This document shows, one piece after another, positions 7,552 through 16,722 of a stretch of DNA of 64,000 bases (position 1 is the first letter of the stretch; every line of letters begins with the position of its first letter). This stretch comes from Streptomyces shenzhenensis. GTDB lineage: Bacteria; Actinomycetota; Actinomycetes; Streptomycetales; Streptomycetaceae. The stretch is taken from the NCBI RefSeq assembly GCF_003688995.1, contig NZ_PENI01000019.1, positions 1 through 64,000 on the forward strand, written 5' to 3'. The position numbers and the translations under genes were made by a program. The notes beneath the pieces were generated by a model. It saw only the letters and a program-made list of their open reading frames with translations. It searched no databases and was not told the origin of the DNA.

Positions 7552-9795
7552 ATGGGGAACGGAGATTCGCGGGTGCGGGGCCTGGCCGCCCGGGCCGGCG
7601 GCTGGAGCGCACGGCACCGATGGGCTGCCGTCGGGATCTGGGTACTGTTCGTCGTCCTCGCGATGGGGCTCGGTTCGGCCGCGGGCCGCGTCGACGTCGA
7701 CGCGAGCGACCAGATGGGGGGCGAGACGCACACCGCGGCGCAGATCATCGACGACGCGGGGATCAAGGAGCCGGCCGGCGAGACCGTGCTGATCCAGGCC
7801 CGTGACGGCGCCGTCACGGCGACGGACGCCGCGTTCAAGGCCGCCGTCGCCGATGTCGTCGAGGCGGTCGGGGCCACCGGCAGGGTCACCGACGTGACGT
7901 CCCCGTACGACACGGGGACGATCTCGAAGGACGGCCGCAGCGCACTGGTGCAGTTCGACATGCGTGGCGCCGCGGAGACCGCCGCCGACCGGGTCGAGCC
8001 GGTGCTGAAGGCCGTCGAGGGCGTGCAGAAGGACCATGGTTCGCTGCGGATCGAGGAGATCGGCGGCGCCAGCATGACCAAGCAGTACCAGGACGCCTTC
8101 GGGTCCGACTTCCAGCAGGCCGAGTACTCCGCCGTGCCGGTGGCCCTCGGCATCCTGCTGATCGCCTTCGGCGCGCTGGTGGCCGCGCTGCTGCCGGTGG
8201 CCCTCGCGATCACCGCGATCGTGGCGACGATGGGCCTGATGGGCCTCGTCAGCCACGTCCAGCCGATGAGCGACACCGCCAACTCCGTGATGCTGCTGGT
8301 CGGCCTGGCGGTCGGCGTCGACTACTGCCTGTTCTATCTGCGCCGGGAGCGCGAGGAGCGGGAGGCCGGGCGGGACCCGGGCACGGCACTCAGGATCGCC
8401 GCCGCGACCAGCGGGCGCGCGATCATCGTCTCCGGTGTCACGGTGTGCGTGGCGATGGCGGGCATGCTCTTCACCGGGATCGCCGAGTTCGAGGCGATGG
8501 GTCTGGCCTCGCTGATGGTCGTGGCGGTCGCGATGGTCGGGTCGGTGACGGTGCTGCCCGCGCTTCTGTCGCTGCTGGGCGAGCGGGTCGAGAAGGGGCG
8601 GATCCCGTTCCTGCGCCGGCGCAACCGTGGCGTCCCCGCCGAGAGCCGGTTCTGGACCGCCGTGCTGCGGGGCGTGCTCGCCAGGCCCGTGGTGTCCGTC
8701 GTCGTCGCGGTGGGCGCGCTGCTGGCCATTGCGGCGCCCGCGCTGGGCATGAAGACCTCGCAGCTCACGCTGGACCAGGAGTTCGGGAACGACCTGGCCA
8801 TCGTGCAGACGTACAACCGGGTCAACGAGGCGTTCCCGGGCGGCTCCGAGCCGGCCGAGGTGGTCGTCAGGGCGCGGGACATCAACGCGCCCGAGGTCAA
8901 GCAGGCGCTGGCCGACTTCAAGCAGCAGGCGATCGACTCGGGCGCGTCGCGCGGCCCGGTCGACATCAAGCTGCACGACGCGCAGAACGTCGCCCTGGTG
9001 TCCGTGCCGCTCGTCGGCGGCTCCGACATGGACAAGGCGGGCAAGAGCCTGGAGAAGCTCCGCGACGAGGTGCGGCCGGCCACGCTCGGCAAGATCGACG
9101 GTGTCCGGGCGCCGATCACCGGACAGGTCGCGGGCTCCAAGGACTTCAACGACCAGCTGATCCGCTCCGTCGTCCCGGTCTTCGCGTTCGTGGTCGTCTT
9201 CGCCTTCCTGCTGATGCTGCTGTCGTTCCGCTCGCTGACCGTCGCCATCACGTCGATCGTGCTGAACCTGCTGTCGGTGGGCGCGGCCTACGGCATCCTC
9301 GTCGCCATCTTCCAGCACGGCTGGGGTGCCTCGCTGGTGGGCGCGGAGGGCGTCGGCGCGATCGTCACCTGGCTGCCGCTGTTCCTCTTCGTGATCCTGT
9401 TCGGCCTGTCCATGGACTACCACGTGTTCGTGGTCTCCCGGATCCGCGAGGCACGGCTGCGCGGGCGCGGCACGAAGGAGGCGATCCAGCACGGGGTGGT
9501 CACCACGGCGGGCGTGGTCACCAGCGCCGCGGTCATCATGGTCGCCGTGTTCGCGATCTTCGGCACGCTGTCCATGCAGTCCATGAAGCAGATGGGCGTG
9601 GGCCTCGCGGCGGCGGTGCTCATCGACGCGACCGTCATCCGCGGGGTGCTGCTGCCCGCCGTGATGGCCCTGCTGGGCGAGCGGAACTGGTACCTGCCGA
9701 AGTGGCTGCACCGGCTGCCCGACCTCACCCACGACGAGTCCCCGGAGCCGCCGCCCCCGGCCCACCGGGACAAGGACGAACCCCTGCGAGTCTGA
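7552..9795 (+). CDS. MMPL/RND-type membrane transporter
   Basis: 747 residues, typical for actinobacterial MMPL proteins. The order is an N-terminal membrane helix, an extracellular domain with the MMPL feature DQMGGETHTAAQIIDDAG, a first block of membrane helices (GVDYCLFYLRREREEREAG), a second extracellular domain (about residues 400-530) and a second membrane block (GLSMDYHVFVVSRIREA). The paired DY motifs inside membrane helices are the likely proton-relay residues of this superfamily. It probably exports a lipid or hydrophobic metabolite driven by proton flow; the cargo is unknown. ATG 7552 follows GAGGGGG. Terminator-like hairpin downstream. Confidence 0.92.
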   Translation: MGNGDSRVRGLAARAGGWSARHRWAAVGIWVLFVVLAMGLGSAAGRVDVDASDQMGGETHTAAQIIDDAGIKEPAGETVLIQARDGAVTATDAAFKAAVADVVEAVGATGRVTDVTSPYDTGTISKDGRSALVQFDMRGAAETAADRVEPVLKAVEGVQKDHGSLRIEEIGGASMTKQYQDAFGSDFQQAEYSAVPVALGILLIAFGALVAALLPVALAITAIVATMGLMGLVSHVQPMSDTANSVMLLVGLAVGVDYCLFYLRREREEREAGRDPGTALRIAAATSGRAIIVSGVTVCVAMAGMLFTGIAEFEAMGLASLMVVAVAMVGSVTVLPALLSLLGERVEKGRIPFLRRRNRGVPAESRFWTAVLRGVLARPVVSVVVAVGALLAIAAPALGMKTSQLTLDQEFGNDLAIVQTYNRVNEAFPGGSEPAEVVVRARDINAPEVKQALADFKQQAIDSGASRGPVDIKLHDAQNVALVSVPLVGGSDMDKAGKSLEKLRDEVRPATLGKIDGVRAPITGQVAGSKDFNDQLIRSVVPVFAFVVVFAFLLMLLSFRSLTVAITSIVLNLLSVGAAYGILVAIFQHGWGASLVGAEGVGAIVTWLPLFLFVILFGLSMDYHVFVVSRIREARLRGRGTKEAIQHGVVTTAGVVTSAAVIMVAVFAIFGTLSMQSMKQMGVGLAAAVLIDATVIRGVLLPAVMALLGERNWYLPKWLHRLPDLTHDESPEPPPPAHRDKDEPLRV

Positions 9796-9805
9796 CCCGG
9801 CCCCC

Positions 9806-9845
9806 GAGGGCCCGCCGATTCCCCCCGGGGAACCGACGGGCCCTC
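9806..9845 (+). terminator. Hairpin after the MMPL gene
   Basis: Arms GAGGGCCCG (9806-9814) and CGGGCCCTC (9837-9845), with a nested CCCCCCGGGG in the loop, eleven bases after the stop. No T-run follows, as is common in Streptomyces. Confidence 0.6.
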
Positions 9846-10265
9846 CCCCACGCCAGCCGGGGGTGTGCCGTCCCGGGGGCCGCGAATCCGGGAGCGGGAC
9901 ACACCCGCAAGCTCCTCCCGGTGACGGCGTCTCCGCGTCCACCGGGCCGGGGCCGACCCGGCACGGGGAGCCGCGGGGTTCTCGGTCACGACCCGCGACA
10001 GACACCACGTGGCCCGCCCCGCGCCCGAGACGAGACACGACGAGCCCCGGGCACCGACCCGACGCCGGCTCCCGCGTGTCTCCTCCCGAATCCGGCGTCC
10101 CGACGCGCGGGCCCCCTCCTGCACGCGACGCCGACACCCGCGGGCCCCTGGCCCGGGCCCGAGGGCCGAAAGCACAAGCCACCGCCCGGATGCGACGCCA
10201 GCAGACCCCCGGGCCCCCACCCGGACACCACACCCACAGACCCCGGCCGGGGCTCGCCGGCCCGT
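9846..10265. other. Gene-free GC-rich convergent spacer
   Basis: 420 bases between the convergent MMPL and glycosyltransferase genes. Open frames here have Pro/Arg-rich, low-complexity translations with no family resemblance and no ribosome binding site. No mobile element or RNA gene was recognised. Confidence 0.6.
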
Positions 10266-11483
10266 TCACATGCGGCGCGCCGGGGTGGGGAGTTCGGTCT
10301 CGATGAGGTCGGCTGCTCGGGGGGTGCCGCCCTCCTGGGCCATGTCGGCCCGGATGTGCTCGAGCCGCCGGGCCACCTCGGGGTCGTCGACCAGGGCGAG
10401 CGCCGTGGCCCGCAGGGTCGCGGCGTCCGCCTTCTCGGTGTCGAGACGCCGGGCCACACCGAGGCCCTGGAGCATGTCGGCGTTGCCGAACTGGTCCACG
10501 GCCTGGGGTACGGCGATCATCGGCGTGACGGTGGCCAGTCCCTCCTGGCTGCCGCCCGCGCCGGCGTGCGTGACGAACAGGTCGGCCTGCTTCAGGATCG
10601 CCAGTTGCGGAACCCAGGAGCGCACCTCCACGTTCGCGGGTACGACGCCCAGCTCACCGGGGTCGACGCGCCGGCCGACCTGGAGCACCAGGTGCCAGCC
10701 GGGCAGGTCCCCGAAGGCCGCGACGCACTCCCGGTAGAACGCGGGCTGCTTGGTGAACGCCGAGCCGAGCGACACCAGCACCACCTTCTCGGCGCCGGCC
10801 GGGCGCCGCCAGTCGCCCTCGGCTGAGCGGTCGCCCTGACAGGCGCCGACGAAGCTGTGGACGCGTTCGTCGACCCGGTCGGCATGCGGCTGGAGCACCT
10901 TCGGGATCAGGACGATGGAGCGTGCGGGGCGGCCGGCGAAGGGATCGGGGTGCCGGGTGATCCCGTTCTCCGCGAGCCAGGAAGCGAAGCGGGCGTAGTA
11001 CGCACGGCCGCGCTCGGTCTTCCGCGGCTCGGCCCACATCGGCTCGGCGACCTCCTCCTCGTAGCCGTCCCAGGCGACCAGGTTCGGCGAGAGCGAGATC
11101 GCGGGCACACCCCAGCGGTGGGCGAGGACCCGGGCCGGGTAGGAGGCGATGTCGTGCAGGACGAGGTCCGGCACGCCGTGCCCGCCGTGCTCGTAGGCCT
11201 CGATCAGCTGGGGCAGCGCCTGGATCGCGTCGTCCAGGAAGGGCTCCACGTTGTCCAGCAGGGTGGTCCCCCAGGCCTCGGGGTCGGCGTCCGGGCCGGG
11301 CAGCGTGGAGGTGTAGGGCACCGGCAGGGCCCCGGTCCGGGCCACCTTCTCGGCGAAGGCCGGCGGGATCCCGTACGTCACCCGGTGCCCCCGCGCGACG
11401 AGTTCGCGGATCACCTCCAGGCTGGGGTTCACATGGCCGTGGGCGGCGATGGAGAACATGGCGATATGCGCGGGAGTGGTCAT
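10266..11483 (-). CDS. mgt: Macrolide glycosyltransferase (OleD/Mgt family)
   Basis: 405 residues, very similar along its length to OleD/Mgt of Streptomyces: AMFSIAAHGHVNPSLEVIRE at the start, KVVLVSLGSAFTKQPAFYRE in the middle, and the UDP-sugar signature from WVPQLAILKQADLFVTHAG to MIAVPQAVDQFGNADML. The expected catalytic pair is His15 (AAHGH) and Asp111 (LVLHD). Family enzymes transfer glucose from UDP-glucose to the desosamine 2'-OH of macrolides, inactivating them, and are known for broad acceptor range. GT-B fold, cytoplasmic. A perfect palindrome lies just before the ATG. No macrolide pathway or partner methyltransferase gene is nearby. Confidence 0.93.
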   Translation of the reverse strand: MTTPAHIAMFSIAAHGHVNPSLEVIRELVARGHRVTYGIPPAFAEKVARTGALPVPYTSTLPGPDADPEAWGTTLLDNVEPFLDDAIQALPQLIEAYEHGGHGVPDLVLHDIASYPARVLAHRWGVPAISLSPNLVAWDGYEEEVAEPMWAEPRKTERGRAYYARFASWLAENGITRHPDPFAGRPARSIVLIPKVLQPHADRVDERVHSFVGACQGDRSAEGDWRRPAGAEKVVLVSLGSAFTKQPAFYRECVAAFGDLPGWHLVLQVGRRVDPGELGVVPANVEVRSWVPQLAILKQADLFVTHAGAGGSQEGLATVTPMIAVPQAVDQFGNADMLQGLGVARRLDTEKADAATLRATALALVDDPEVARRLEHIRADMAQEGGTPRAADLIETELPTPARRM

Positions 11484-11497
11484 GCCACGAGGCTAGG

Positions 11498-11514
11498 CGA
11501 GACGATACGTCTCG
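11498..11514 (-). promoter_or_regulatory. Palindrome CGAGACG-ATA-CGTCTCG before mgt
   Basis: Perfect 7-base arms, 14 bases before the mgt ATG. The GAGACG-N-CGTCTC form resembles operators of some TetR/AcrR drug-responsive repressors. No tetR gene is adjacent, so the regulator would act in trans. Confidence 0.45.
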
Positions 11515-11561
11515 TGCAACGAGGTTTCCGGGGCGCTGCTCAGAAGCCGGTGCGGAGCGGT

Positions 11562-12842
11562 TCAGCGTTGGTAGCGGGACAGGATCAGGTTTCCGTCGTG
11601 TTCCAGGCGGTGCCGGAGTTCGTCCAGGCCGATGGCTCCGCTGTAGTACTCCTGGAGGGCCGGGGTGGCGACCTTGTCCTTCCACTCCGGGTAGCCGCGC
11701 ACGGCCTGGGCGGGTGCGGGGCTGAGATGGGCGGCCAGGGCGGCGCCGACCGCCCAGCCGTTCTCGGCGGTGTGCAGCGCCGGGTCCCGCAGGGCCCGGG
11801 TGCCGGTGGGCAGCATCCAGTCCCCGAGGGCCAGCCGCACCATGTTGTCCGGCCGCAGCAGGAAGTCGACGAACGCGGCGGCCTCCTTCTTGTGCGGGCT
11901 GTCCTCGGCTATGGACAGCGTCTGCGGGCTGACCCCCTGGGTGAGCCCGGCGGCGCCGGCCGGGGCGGGCAGCACCTGCCACTCGAAGCCCTCGGGCGCC
12001 TGCTGCGCGACCTGCTGCCGGTAGGAGAAGCCGAGCGGCACCATCGCGTACCGGCCGCCGAAGAACCCGGGCAGCGTGTCGGAGCCGCCGCTGCCCAGCG
12101 TCGATCCGGGCGCGCTGCGGTCGGTGCCGACCTGGTCCCGGACGGTGCGCGGCACCACCTCGTCACCCGCCTCGAACCGCACCGTCACCCTGCCGTCCGC
12201 GCCCCGGTGGAAGAGCCGGCCGCCCGCCGACAGGGAGAGGTTGAGCGTGGCGGAGACGGGCTCCCTGAGCGGCCAGGCCACCCCGTACGTCCCGGCGCCG
12301 CTGAGCCGCGCGGTCACCTGCCGGAACTCGGCCCAGCTCCACGGGTGTTCCGGCGTCGGTATCCGCACCCCGGACGTCCGCAGCCGGGCCGCGTCCGCGA
12401 TCAGCACCCGCGGCTCCTGAAGGAACGGCACGCCGTAGATCCCGTCCCCGAACGTGGTGGTCCGCCAGCTCCGGCCCGGGATGTCGGACTTGAGCCGGTC
12501 GGACAGCAGGTCGGTGAGATCGGCGAGATAGCCGCCGTGGGCGAAGTCCGCGAGGTCGTCGGAGGCGTCATGGACGAGGTCCGGGGCCTCGCCGCCCTCG
12601 AAGGCGGTGAGCAGCTGGTCGTGGACACTGTCCCAGCTTCCCTGGACGTACTCGACCTGGACGCCGGGATGCGTGGCGTTCCACTCCCGTACCAGTTCCC
12701 TGGTGACGGCCACGGACTCCTGCTGCCAGGCCAGGGACTGGAACCGCAGCCGGATCGGGCCCGTGCCGTCCGCGCCGTCCGAGGAACAGCCCGCGAGCAG
12801 CAGCAGGAGCGCGCCGAGCAGGGCCGCCGTCCGGGTCCGCAT
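11562..12842 (-). CDS. Sugar ABC transporter substrate-binding lipoprotein
   Basis: 426 residues from ATG 12842, which shares one base with the upstream permease stop (TGATG). Lipoprotein signal MRTRTAALLGALLLLLAGC with Cys19. The mature region is a family 1 extracellular solute-binding protein: LVREWNATHPGVQVEYVQGS, then GGEAPDLVHDASDDLADF and YGVPFLQEPRVLIADAARL. It is the last gene of a three-gene operon with MalG- and MalF-like permeases. Substrate is probably an oligosaccharide; nothing in the neighbourhood names it, since there is no glycosidase or LacI regulator nearby. Confidence 0.9.
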   Translation of the reverse strand: MRTRTAALLGALLLLLAGCSSDGADGTGPIRLRFQSLAWQQESVAVTRELVREWNATHPGVQVEYVQGSWDSVHDQLLTAFEGGEAPDLVHDASDDLADFAHGGYLADLTDLLSDRLKSDIPGRSWRTTTFGDGIYGVPFLQEPRVLIADAARLRTSGVRIPTPEHPWSWAEFRQVTARLSGAGTYGVAWPLREPVSATLNLSLSAGGRLFHRGADGRVTVRFEAGDEVVPRTVRDQVGTDRSAPGSTLGSGGSDTLPGFFGGRYAMVPLGFSYRQQVAQQAPEGFEWQVLPAPAGAAGLTQGVSPQTLSIAEDSPHKKEAAAFVDFLLRPDNMVRLALGDWMLPTGTRALRDPALHTAENGWAVGAALAAHLSPAPAQAVRGYPEWKDKVATPALQEYYSGAIGLDELRHRLEHDGNLILSRYQR

Positions 12843-13675
12843 CAGCTCTTCACCGCCCCGGCGAGCATGCCGCTCGTGATCCGCCGCTGGACGAGCGCGA
12901 ACACCACCAGGGAGGGCAGGGTCGCGAGGAACGCGGCGGCGGCCAGCGGTCCCAGGTCCGCGACGCCCTCCGCGCCGATGAAGTGGGTGAGGACGACGGG
13001 CAGGGTCTGTTTCTCCGGGGTCTTCAGCAGCACCAGCGCGAAGAAGAACTCGTTCCACGCGGTGACGAACGCGAACAGCGCCGTCGCCGCGATCCCCGGG
13101 GCCAGCAGCGGCGCGGTCACCGACACCAGCGTCCGCAGCCGCCCGGCCCCGTCGACCGCCGCGGCCTCCTCCAGCTCGACGGGTACCGCCCGCACATAGC
13201 CGGCGAGCATCCACAGCGCGAACGGCAGCGCCCACACGACGTAGACCAGGATCAGCCCGGCCAGGGAGTCGATCAGCCGGAGGCTCTTCAGCACCAGGAA
13301 CAGCGGGATGATCACCAGGACGAAGGGGAACGCCTGGCTGACCACCACCCATCCGGTGGCCGCCCGGGACAGCGCGGTGCGGCGGCGGGCGACGACATAC
13401 GCCATCGGCGTCCCGATCAGTACGGCGATCACCGCGGCCCCGAGCGCCGCGAGCAGCGAGTTGAGCGCCGCGTGCACCAGCGGCTGCTCGTCGAAGGCCT
13501 GCCGGAAGTTGGCGAGTGTGGGATCCCTCGGGATCCAGGTGGGGTGCGGACTGGCCAGTTCCCGCGGTGGCTTGAAGGCGGTGGAGACCAGCCACAGGAA
13601 CGGCAGGGCGAGGAAGGCGAGATAGGCGAGCAGCGCCGCGTACTGGCCGAGCCGCGCGCCGGTACGGGTCCTCAC
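12842..13675 (-). CDS. Sugar ABC transporter permease (MalG-like)
   Basis: 277 residues, GTG start overlapping the upstream permease stop in GTGA. Six membrane segments, an extracytoplasmic loop after the first (STAFKPPRELASPHPTWIPR) typical of MalG-type permeases, and the EAA loop EEAAAVDGAGRLRTLVSVTAP that docks the ATPase. No ATPase gene accompanies the operon; Streptomyces sugar importers generally share the ATPase MsiK (established for several), so this is expected. Confidence 0.92.
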   Translation of the reverse strand: MRTRTGARLGQYAALLAYLAFLALPFLWLVSTAFKPPRELASPHPTWIPRDPTLANFRQAFDEQPLVHAALNSLLAALGAAVIAVLIGTPMAYVVARRRTALSRAATGWVVVSQAFPFVLVIIPLFLVLKSLRLIDSLAGLILVYVVWALPFALWMLAGYVRAVPVELEEAAAVDGAGRLRTLVSVTAPLLAPGIAATALFAFVTAWNEFFFALVLLKTPEKQTLPVVLTHFIGAEGVADLGPLAAAAFLATLPSLVVFALVQRRITSGMLAGAVKS

Positions 13676-14601
13676 GCGTCGTCACCTCCCCGCAGCCGGC
13701 CCGCCAGGAAGACGGCCAGGAGCACCGAGACCACCGCGACCAGCACGCATCCCATCGCCGCCGCGTAGCCGAACTGCCCGTAGCGGAAGGCCTCTTCGTA
13801 GGCGAACAGCATGGGAAGCCGGGTGCGTCCGCCGGGGCCGCCGTTGGTCAGCACATAGACCAGGGCGAAGGAGTTGAAGTTCCAGATGAGGTTGAGGGCG
13901 GTGATGGCCAGGGCGACCGGTCTGAGGGCGGGCCAGGTGACCGTGCGGAACCGGCGCCAGGCGCCGGCGCCGTCCACCGCCGCCGCCTCGTGCAGTTCGC
14001 GCGGGGTGTTCTGCAGCCCGGCGAGCAGGGCGACGGTGGTCTGCGGCAGGCCGGCCCAGACCCCGACGACGACCACCGCGGGCAGGGCGGTGCCGAGCCC
14101 GCCGAGCCAGTCCCGGCCCTCGCCGAGGCCCAGGTCGCGCAGGGTCTCGTTGAGGACGCCGGCGTCCGGGTGGTAGACGAGCCGCCACATCAGGCCGACG
14201 ACGACCTCGGGCATGGCCCAGGGGACGATCGCCAGCACCCGGGCCGGCCGGCGCAGCCGCAGATCCTGATCGAGCAGCAGGGCCAGGCCCAGCGCGAGCA
14301 GGAACTGCGGGACGGTCACCGCGACGGCCCACACCAGCCCGATCCGGAACGACTCCCAGAACAGCGTGTCCTGCAGCAGGTCCCGGAAGTTGAGTCCGCC
14401 GATCCACCGCGTCGGCGCGGTCCGGCCGGACTGGGCGTCGGTGAACGCCAGCAGGATGCCGTACAGGAGCGGTCCCACGCTCAGCACGAGGATGGGGATC
14501 AGAGCGGGCAGCACCAGGAACCAGGCGCCGTGACCGGTGGCCCGCACGGCCCGGCCCGGCCGCCCCGCCGGTCGCCCTCTCTCGTCGGTCACCACGGACA
14601 C
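13672..14601 (-). CDS. Sugar ABC transporter permease (MalF-like)
   Basis: 309 residues from GTG 14601, chosen because GGAGGGGG lies about 8 bases upstream; ATG 14643 is in frame but has no such site. Six membrane segments, the MalF-like feature NLIWNFNSFALVYVLTNGGP, and EAA loop HEAAAVDGAGAWRRFRTVTWP. First gene of the operon, with downstream genes overlapping it by 4 bases and then 1 base. Its promoter must lie in the 164 bases shared with the divergent kinase gene. Confidence 0.9.
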   Translation of the reverse strand: MSVVTDERGRPAGRPGRAVRATGHGAWFLVLPALIPILVLSVGPLLYGILLAFTDAQSGRTAPTRWIGGLNFRDLLQDTLFWESFRIGLVWAVAVTVPQFLLALGLALLLDQDLRLRRPARVLAIVPWAMPEVVVGLMWRLVYHPDAGVLNETLRDLGLGEGRDWLGGLGTALPAVVVVGVWAGLPQTTVALLAGLQNTPRELHEAAAVDGAGAWRRFRTVTWPALRPVALAITALNLIWNFNSFALVYVLTNGGPGGRTRLPMLFAYEEAFRYGQFGYAAAMGCVLVAVVSVLLAVFLAGRLRGGDDA

Positions 14602-14765
14602 GGCGTCTCCCCCCTCCGCACGGCCCCGCGCGGGCCCCGTCATGGTCGTGACGGCGGCGGGCCGCGTCAAGGCACCGCGCACCGGCCGCGACCAGTACGG
14701 ATGCGAGACTGGCCGACGGGCGCCGGCACCGGGCGGCGCCCTGGGCACGACCACGGAGGCGGACG

Positions 14766-15629
14766 ATGGACGAGGCACGCGCACGGGACGTACTGGCCAT
14801 GGCAGGGGTGCTGCCGGGTCCGGCCCGGGACGCGCGGCTCCTCGCCCTGGGCGAGAACGCGGTGTTCGCCGCCGGTGATCTGGTGGTCAGGGTGGGGCGG
14901 GACACCGAACTGCTCGACCGGGCGCGGCGCGAGCTGCGGATCGCCGGATGGCTGGCCGAGGCGGGTGTTCCGGCGGTGCGCGCGGCCGACCCGGAGGCCC
15001 GGCTGGTGGCCGGACATCCGGTCACCGTGTGGCACCGGCTGCCCGCGTCCCTGCGGCCCGCCGAGCCCCGGGATCTGGCCGAACTGTTGCGGCTCGTGCA
15101 CGCCCTGCCCGCCGCCCCCTTCGCGCTGCCGCCGCGCAAGCTGCTGGGCGGCGTGGAGCGCTGGCTGCGGCTCGCGGGCGACGCGATCGACCCCGCGGAC
15201 GCGGCGTATCTGCGCGAGCGCCGCGACGGCTTCGCGACGGCCGCCGCCGCGCTCAACCCCCAGCTGCCGCCGGGCCCCATCCACGGCGACGCGCTCCCGC
15301 GCAATGTGCACATCGGCCCGGACGGACCGGTCCTGGTCGACCTGGAGACCTTCTCCGCGGATCTGCGCGAGCACGACCTGGTGGTCATGGCCCTCTCCCA
15401 CGACCGCTACGGCCTGCCCACCGCGGCCTATGACTCGTTCACCGGGACGTACGGCTGGGACGTGCGCGACTGGGCCGGCTGCTCGGTGCTGCGCGGGGCC
15501 CGGGAGACGGCCAGCTGTGCCTGGGTCGCCCAGCACGCCCCGGCCAACCCCAAGGCGCTGGCCGAGTTCCGCCGCCGGGTGGCATCCCTGCGCGACGGCG
15601 ACGAAACGGTGCGCTGGCACCCCTTCTGA
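14766..15629 (+). CDS. Aminoglycoside phosphotransferase-fold kinase
   Basis: 287 residues. APH/choline-kinase-like fold with catalytic loop HGDALPRNV (about residues 175-183) and metal-binding Asp in LVDLETFS, so the active-site residues are intact. The N-lobe has GENAVFAAGDLVVRVG. Starts at ATG 14766 after GGAGG. Such kinases in Streptomyces seldom confer drug resistance; the substrate could be a sugar, choline or a small metabolite and is not predictable here. Divergent from the sugar transporter operon. Confidence 0.82.
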   Translation: MDEARARDVLAMAGVLPGPARDARLLALGENAVFAAGDLVVRVGRDTELLDRARRELRIAGWLAEAGVPAVRAADPEARLVAGHPVTVWHRLPASLRPAEPRDLAELLRLVHALPAAPFALPPRKLLGGVERWLRLAGDAIDPADAAYLRERRDGFATAAAALNPQLPPGPIHGDALPRNVHIGPDGPVLVDLETFSADLREHDLVVMALSHDRYGLPTAAYDSFTGTYGWDVRDWAGCSVLRGARETASCAWVAQHAPANPKALAEFRRRVASLRDGDETVRWHPF

Positions 15630-15736
15630 CGTACCGGGCGTCCGCCTCGCGGGCCCGGTGCGGCGGGCGCCCTGCGGCGGCCCGTGCCGCGCCCTGTCCG
15701 GCGCCGCGCCGGTGCGGCCGGGCGTCGGGGCGGGGG

Positions 15737-16450
15737 TCAGTGACCGTACGGCACGACCGGCCAGGCCGGTTCGACCGTCGCCGCGGGGTTCGAGGTGCGG
15801 CGCAGGTATCTCTGCAGCGAGGCCGCCTGTTCGGCCGCCGCTCGGACCTGGAGGTCGTGCAGCTCCGTCGGGGCCAGCGTGCCTATGACCGAGTGTCTGG
15901 CGCCCATGGACCGCACGGCACGCGCCGCGGCCACCGCGTCCGCGACCGCGTTGTGCGCGTCGTCGAGCGGCACCCCGTAGTGCTCGCAGAGCGCCCGGAG
16001 GTTGCGCGACCCCTTCCGGTAGCGGTCCACGTGCTTGTCCAGGACCAGGGGGTCGATGACGGGTGACGCCCCGCCCCGCAGCCGCGCCGCCAGCGGCCGT
16101 ATGCCGTGCCGTCGGCACTCGCGGTCCAGGAGCGAGAGGTCGTACCGCGCGTTCATCACCACCAGCGGCGTCCCCGAGTTCAGCGCATCGGCGACGGTCG
16201 AGGTGATCTCCTCGACCGCGGGCGCCGCCGACACGCCGTGTCTGCGGGCGTGTTCCGTGGAGATGCCGTGGATGGCCGAGGCCTGGTGCGGGATGGTGAC
16301 CCCGGGGTCGAGCAGCCAGGTCCGGGGCTCGGGCGGTCGCCCGTCCGCGGCCACGGCCACGACCGCCGCAGTGACGATCCGGTCGCTTTCGATGTCGGTC
16401 CCCGTGGTCTCCAGGTCGAAGGCGACCAGCGGCCCGCTGATCCAGCTCAT
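15737..16450 (-). CDS. DnaQ-like 3'-5' exonuclease
   Basis: 237 residues from ATG 16450. DEDD-type exonuclease: motif I FDLETTGTD near residue 12, motif II in LVVMNARYDLSLLDRECRRHG, and a final HNAVADAVAAARAV giving the DEDDh histidine and last Asp. Removes nucleotides from DNA or RNA 3' ends; stand-alone members may act in repair. The start overlaps the stop of a 57-codon upstream frame in ATGA, so translation is coupled to that fragment of the same gene. Confidence 0.9.
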   Translation of the reverse strand: MSWISGPLVAFDLETTGTDIESDRIVTAAVVAVAADGRPPEPRTWLLDPGVTIPHQASAIHGISTEHARRHGVSAAPAVEEITSTVADALNSGTPLVVMNARYDLSLLDRECRRHGIRPLAARLRGGASPVIDPLVLDKHVDRYRKGSRNLRALCEHYGVPLDDAHNAVADAVAAARAVRSMGARHSVIGTLAPTELHDLQVRAAAEQAASLQRYLRRTSNPAATVEPAWPVVPYGH

Positions 16451-16620
16451 CGCAGGACCCCGCTGCCCGCCGCGCCCCGCCGGGCCCGGGCCCCTGCCGA
16501 AGCGCGAGGACACACGGCGGCGTCGGCGGCGACGGCGGGCGGGACGACGCGCGTCGTGCGCGGATCAGTCCCGGTCGTCTCCAGGTCGAAGCCGATCAGC
16601 GGCTCCCGGTGCCGGCCCAT
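16447..16620 (-). pseudogene. 57-residue N-terminal fragment of the exonuclease, translationally coupled leader
   Basis: Starts at ATG 16620 after a good AAGGGGGG site and ends in the ATGA shared with the exonuclease start. Residues 7-32 (EPLIGFDLETTGTDPRTTR) match the N-terminus of the next gene (GPLVAFDLETTGTDIESDR), and the two DNA stretches are about 80% alike over 40 bases. After about 30 residues the frame becomes Ala/Arg-rich and lacks motifs II and III. It is therefore a partial tandem duplication that cannot be an active nuclease but may act as a leader peptide. Confidence 0.7.
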
Positions 16621-16722
16621 GGGCGGCCCCCCTTCTCGATGGTGCGTTCCCCCAGCGGTCCTTACGATCGCACGCACCACTGACAATCCGAGGACAGCAT
16701 TCCGCTTGTCTCCGGGGACGGT

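Noticed and set aside
9863..10306. A 147-codon plus-strand frame in the spacer after the MMPL gene
   Set aside because: Pro/Arg-rich composition, no ribosome binding site, overlaps the glycosyltransferase gene end and resembles no protein family.
11562..14601. Missing ATPase as a sign that the sugar ABC operon is broken
   Set aside because: Streptomyces sugar importers commonly lack a local ATPase and use MsiK in trans, so this is normal.
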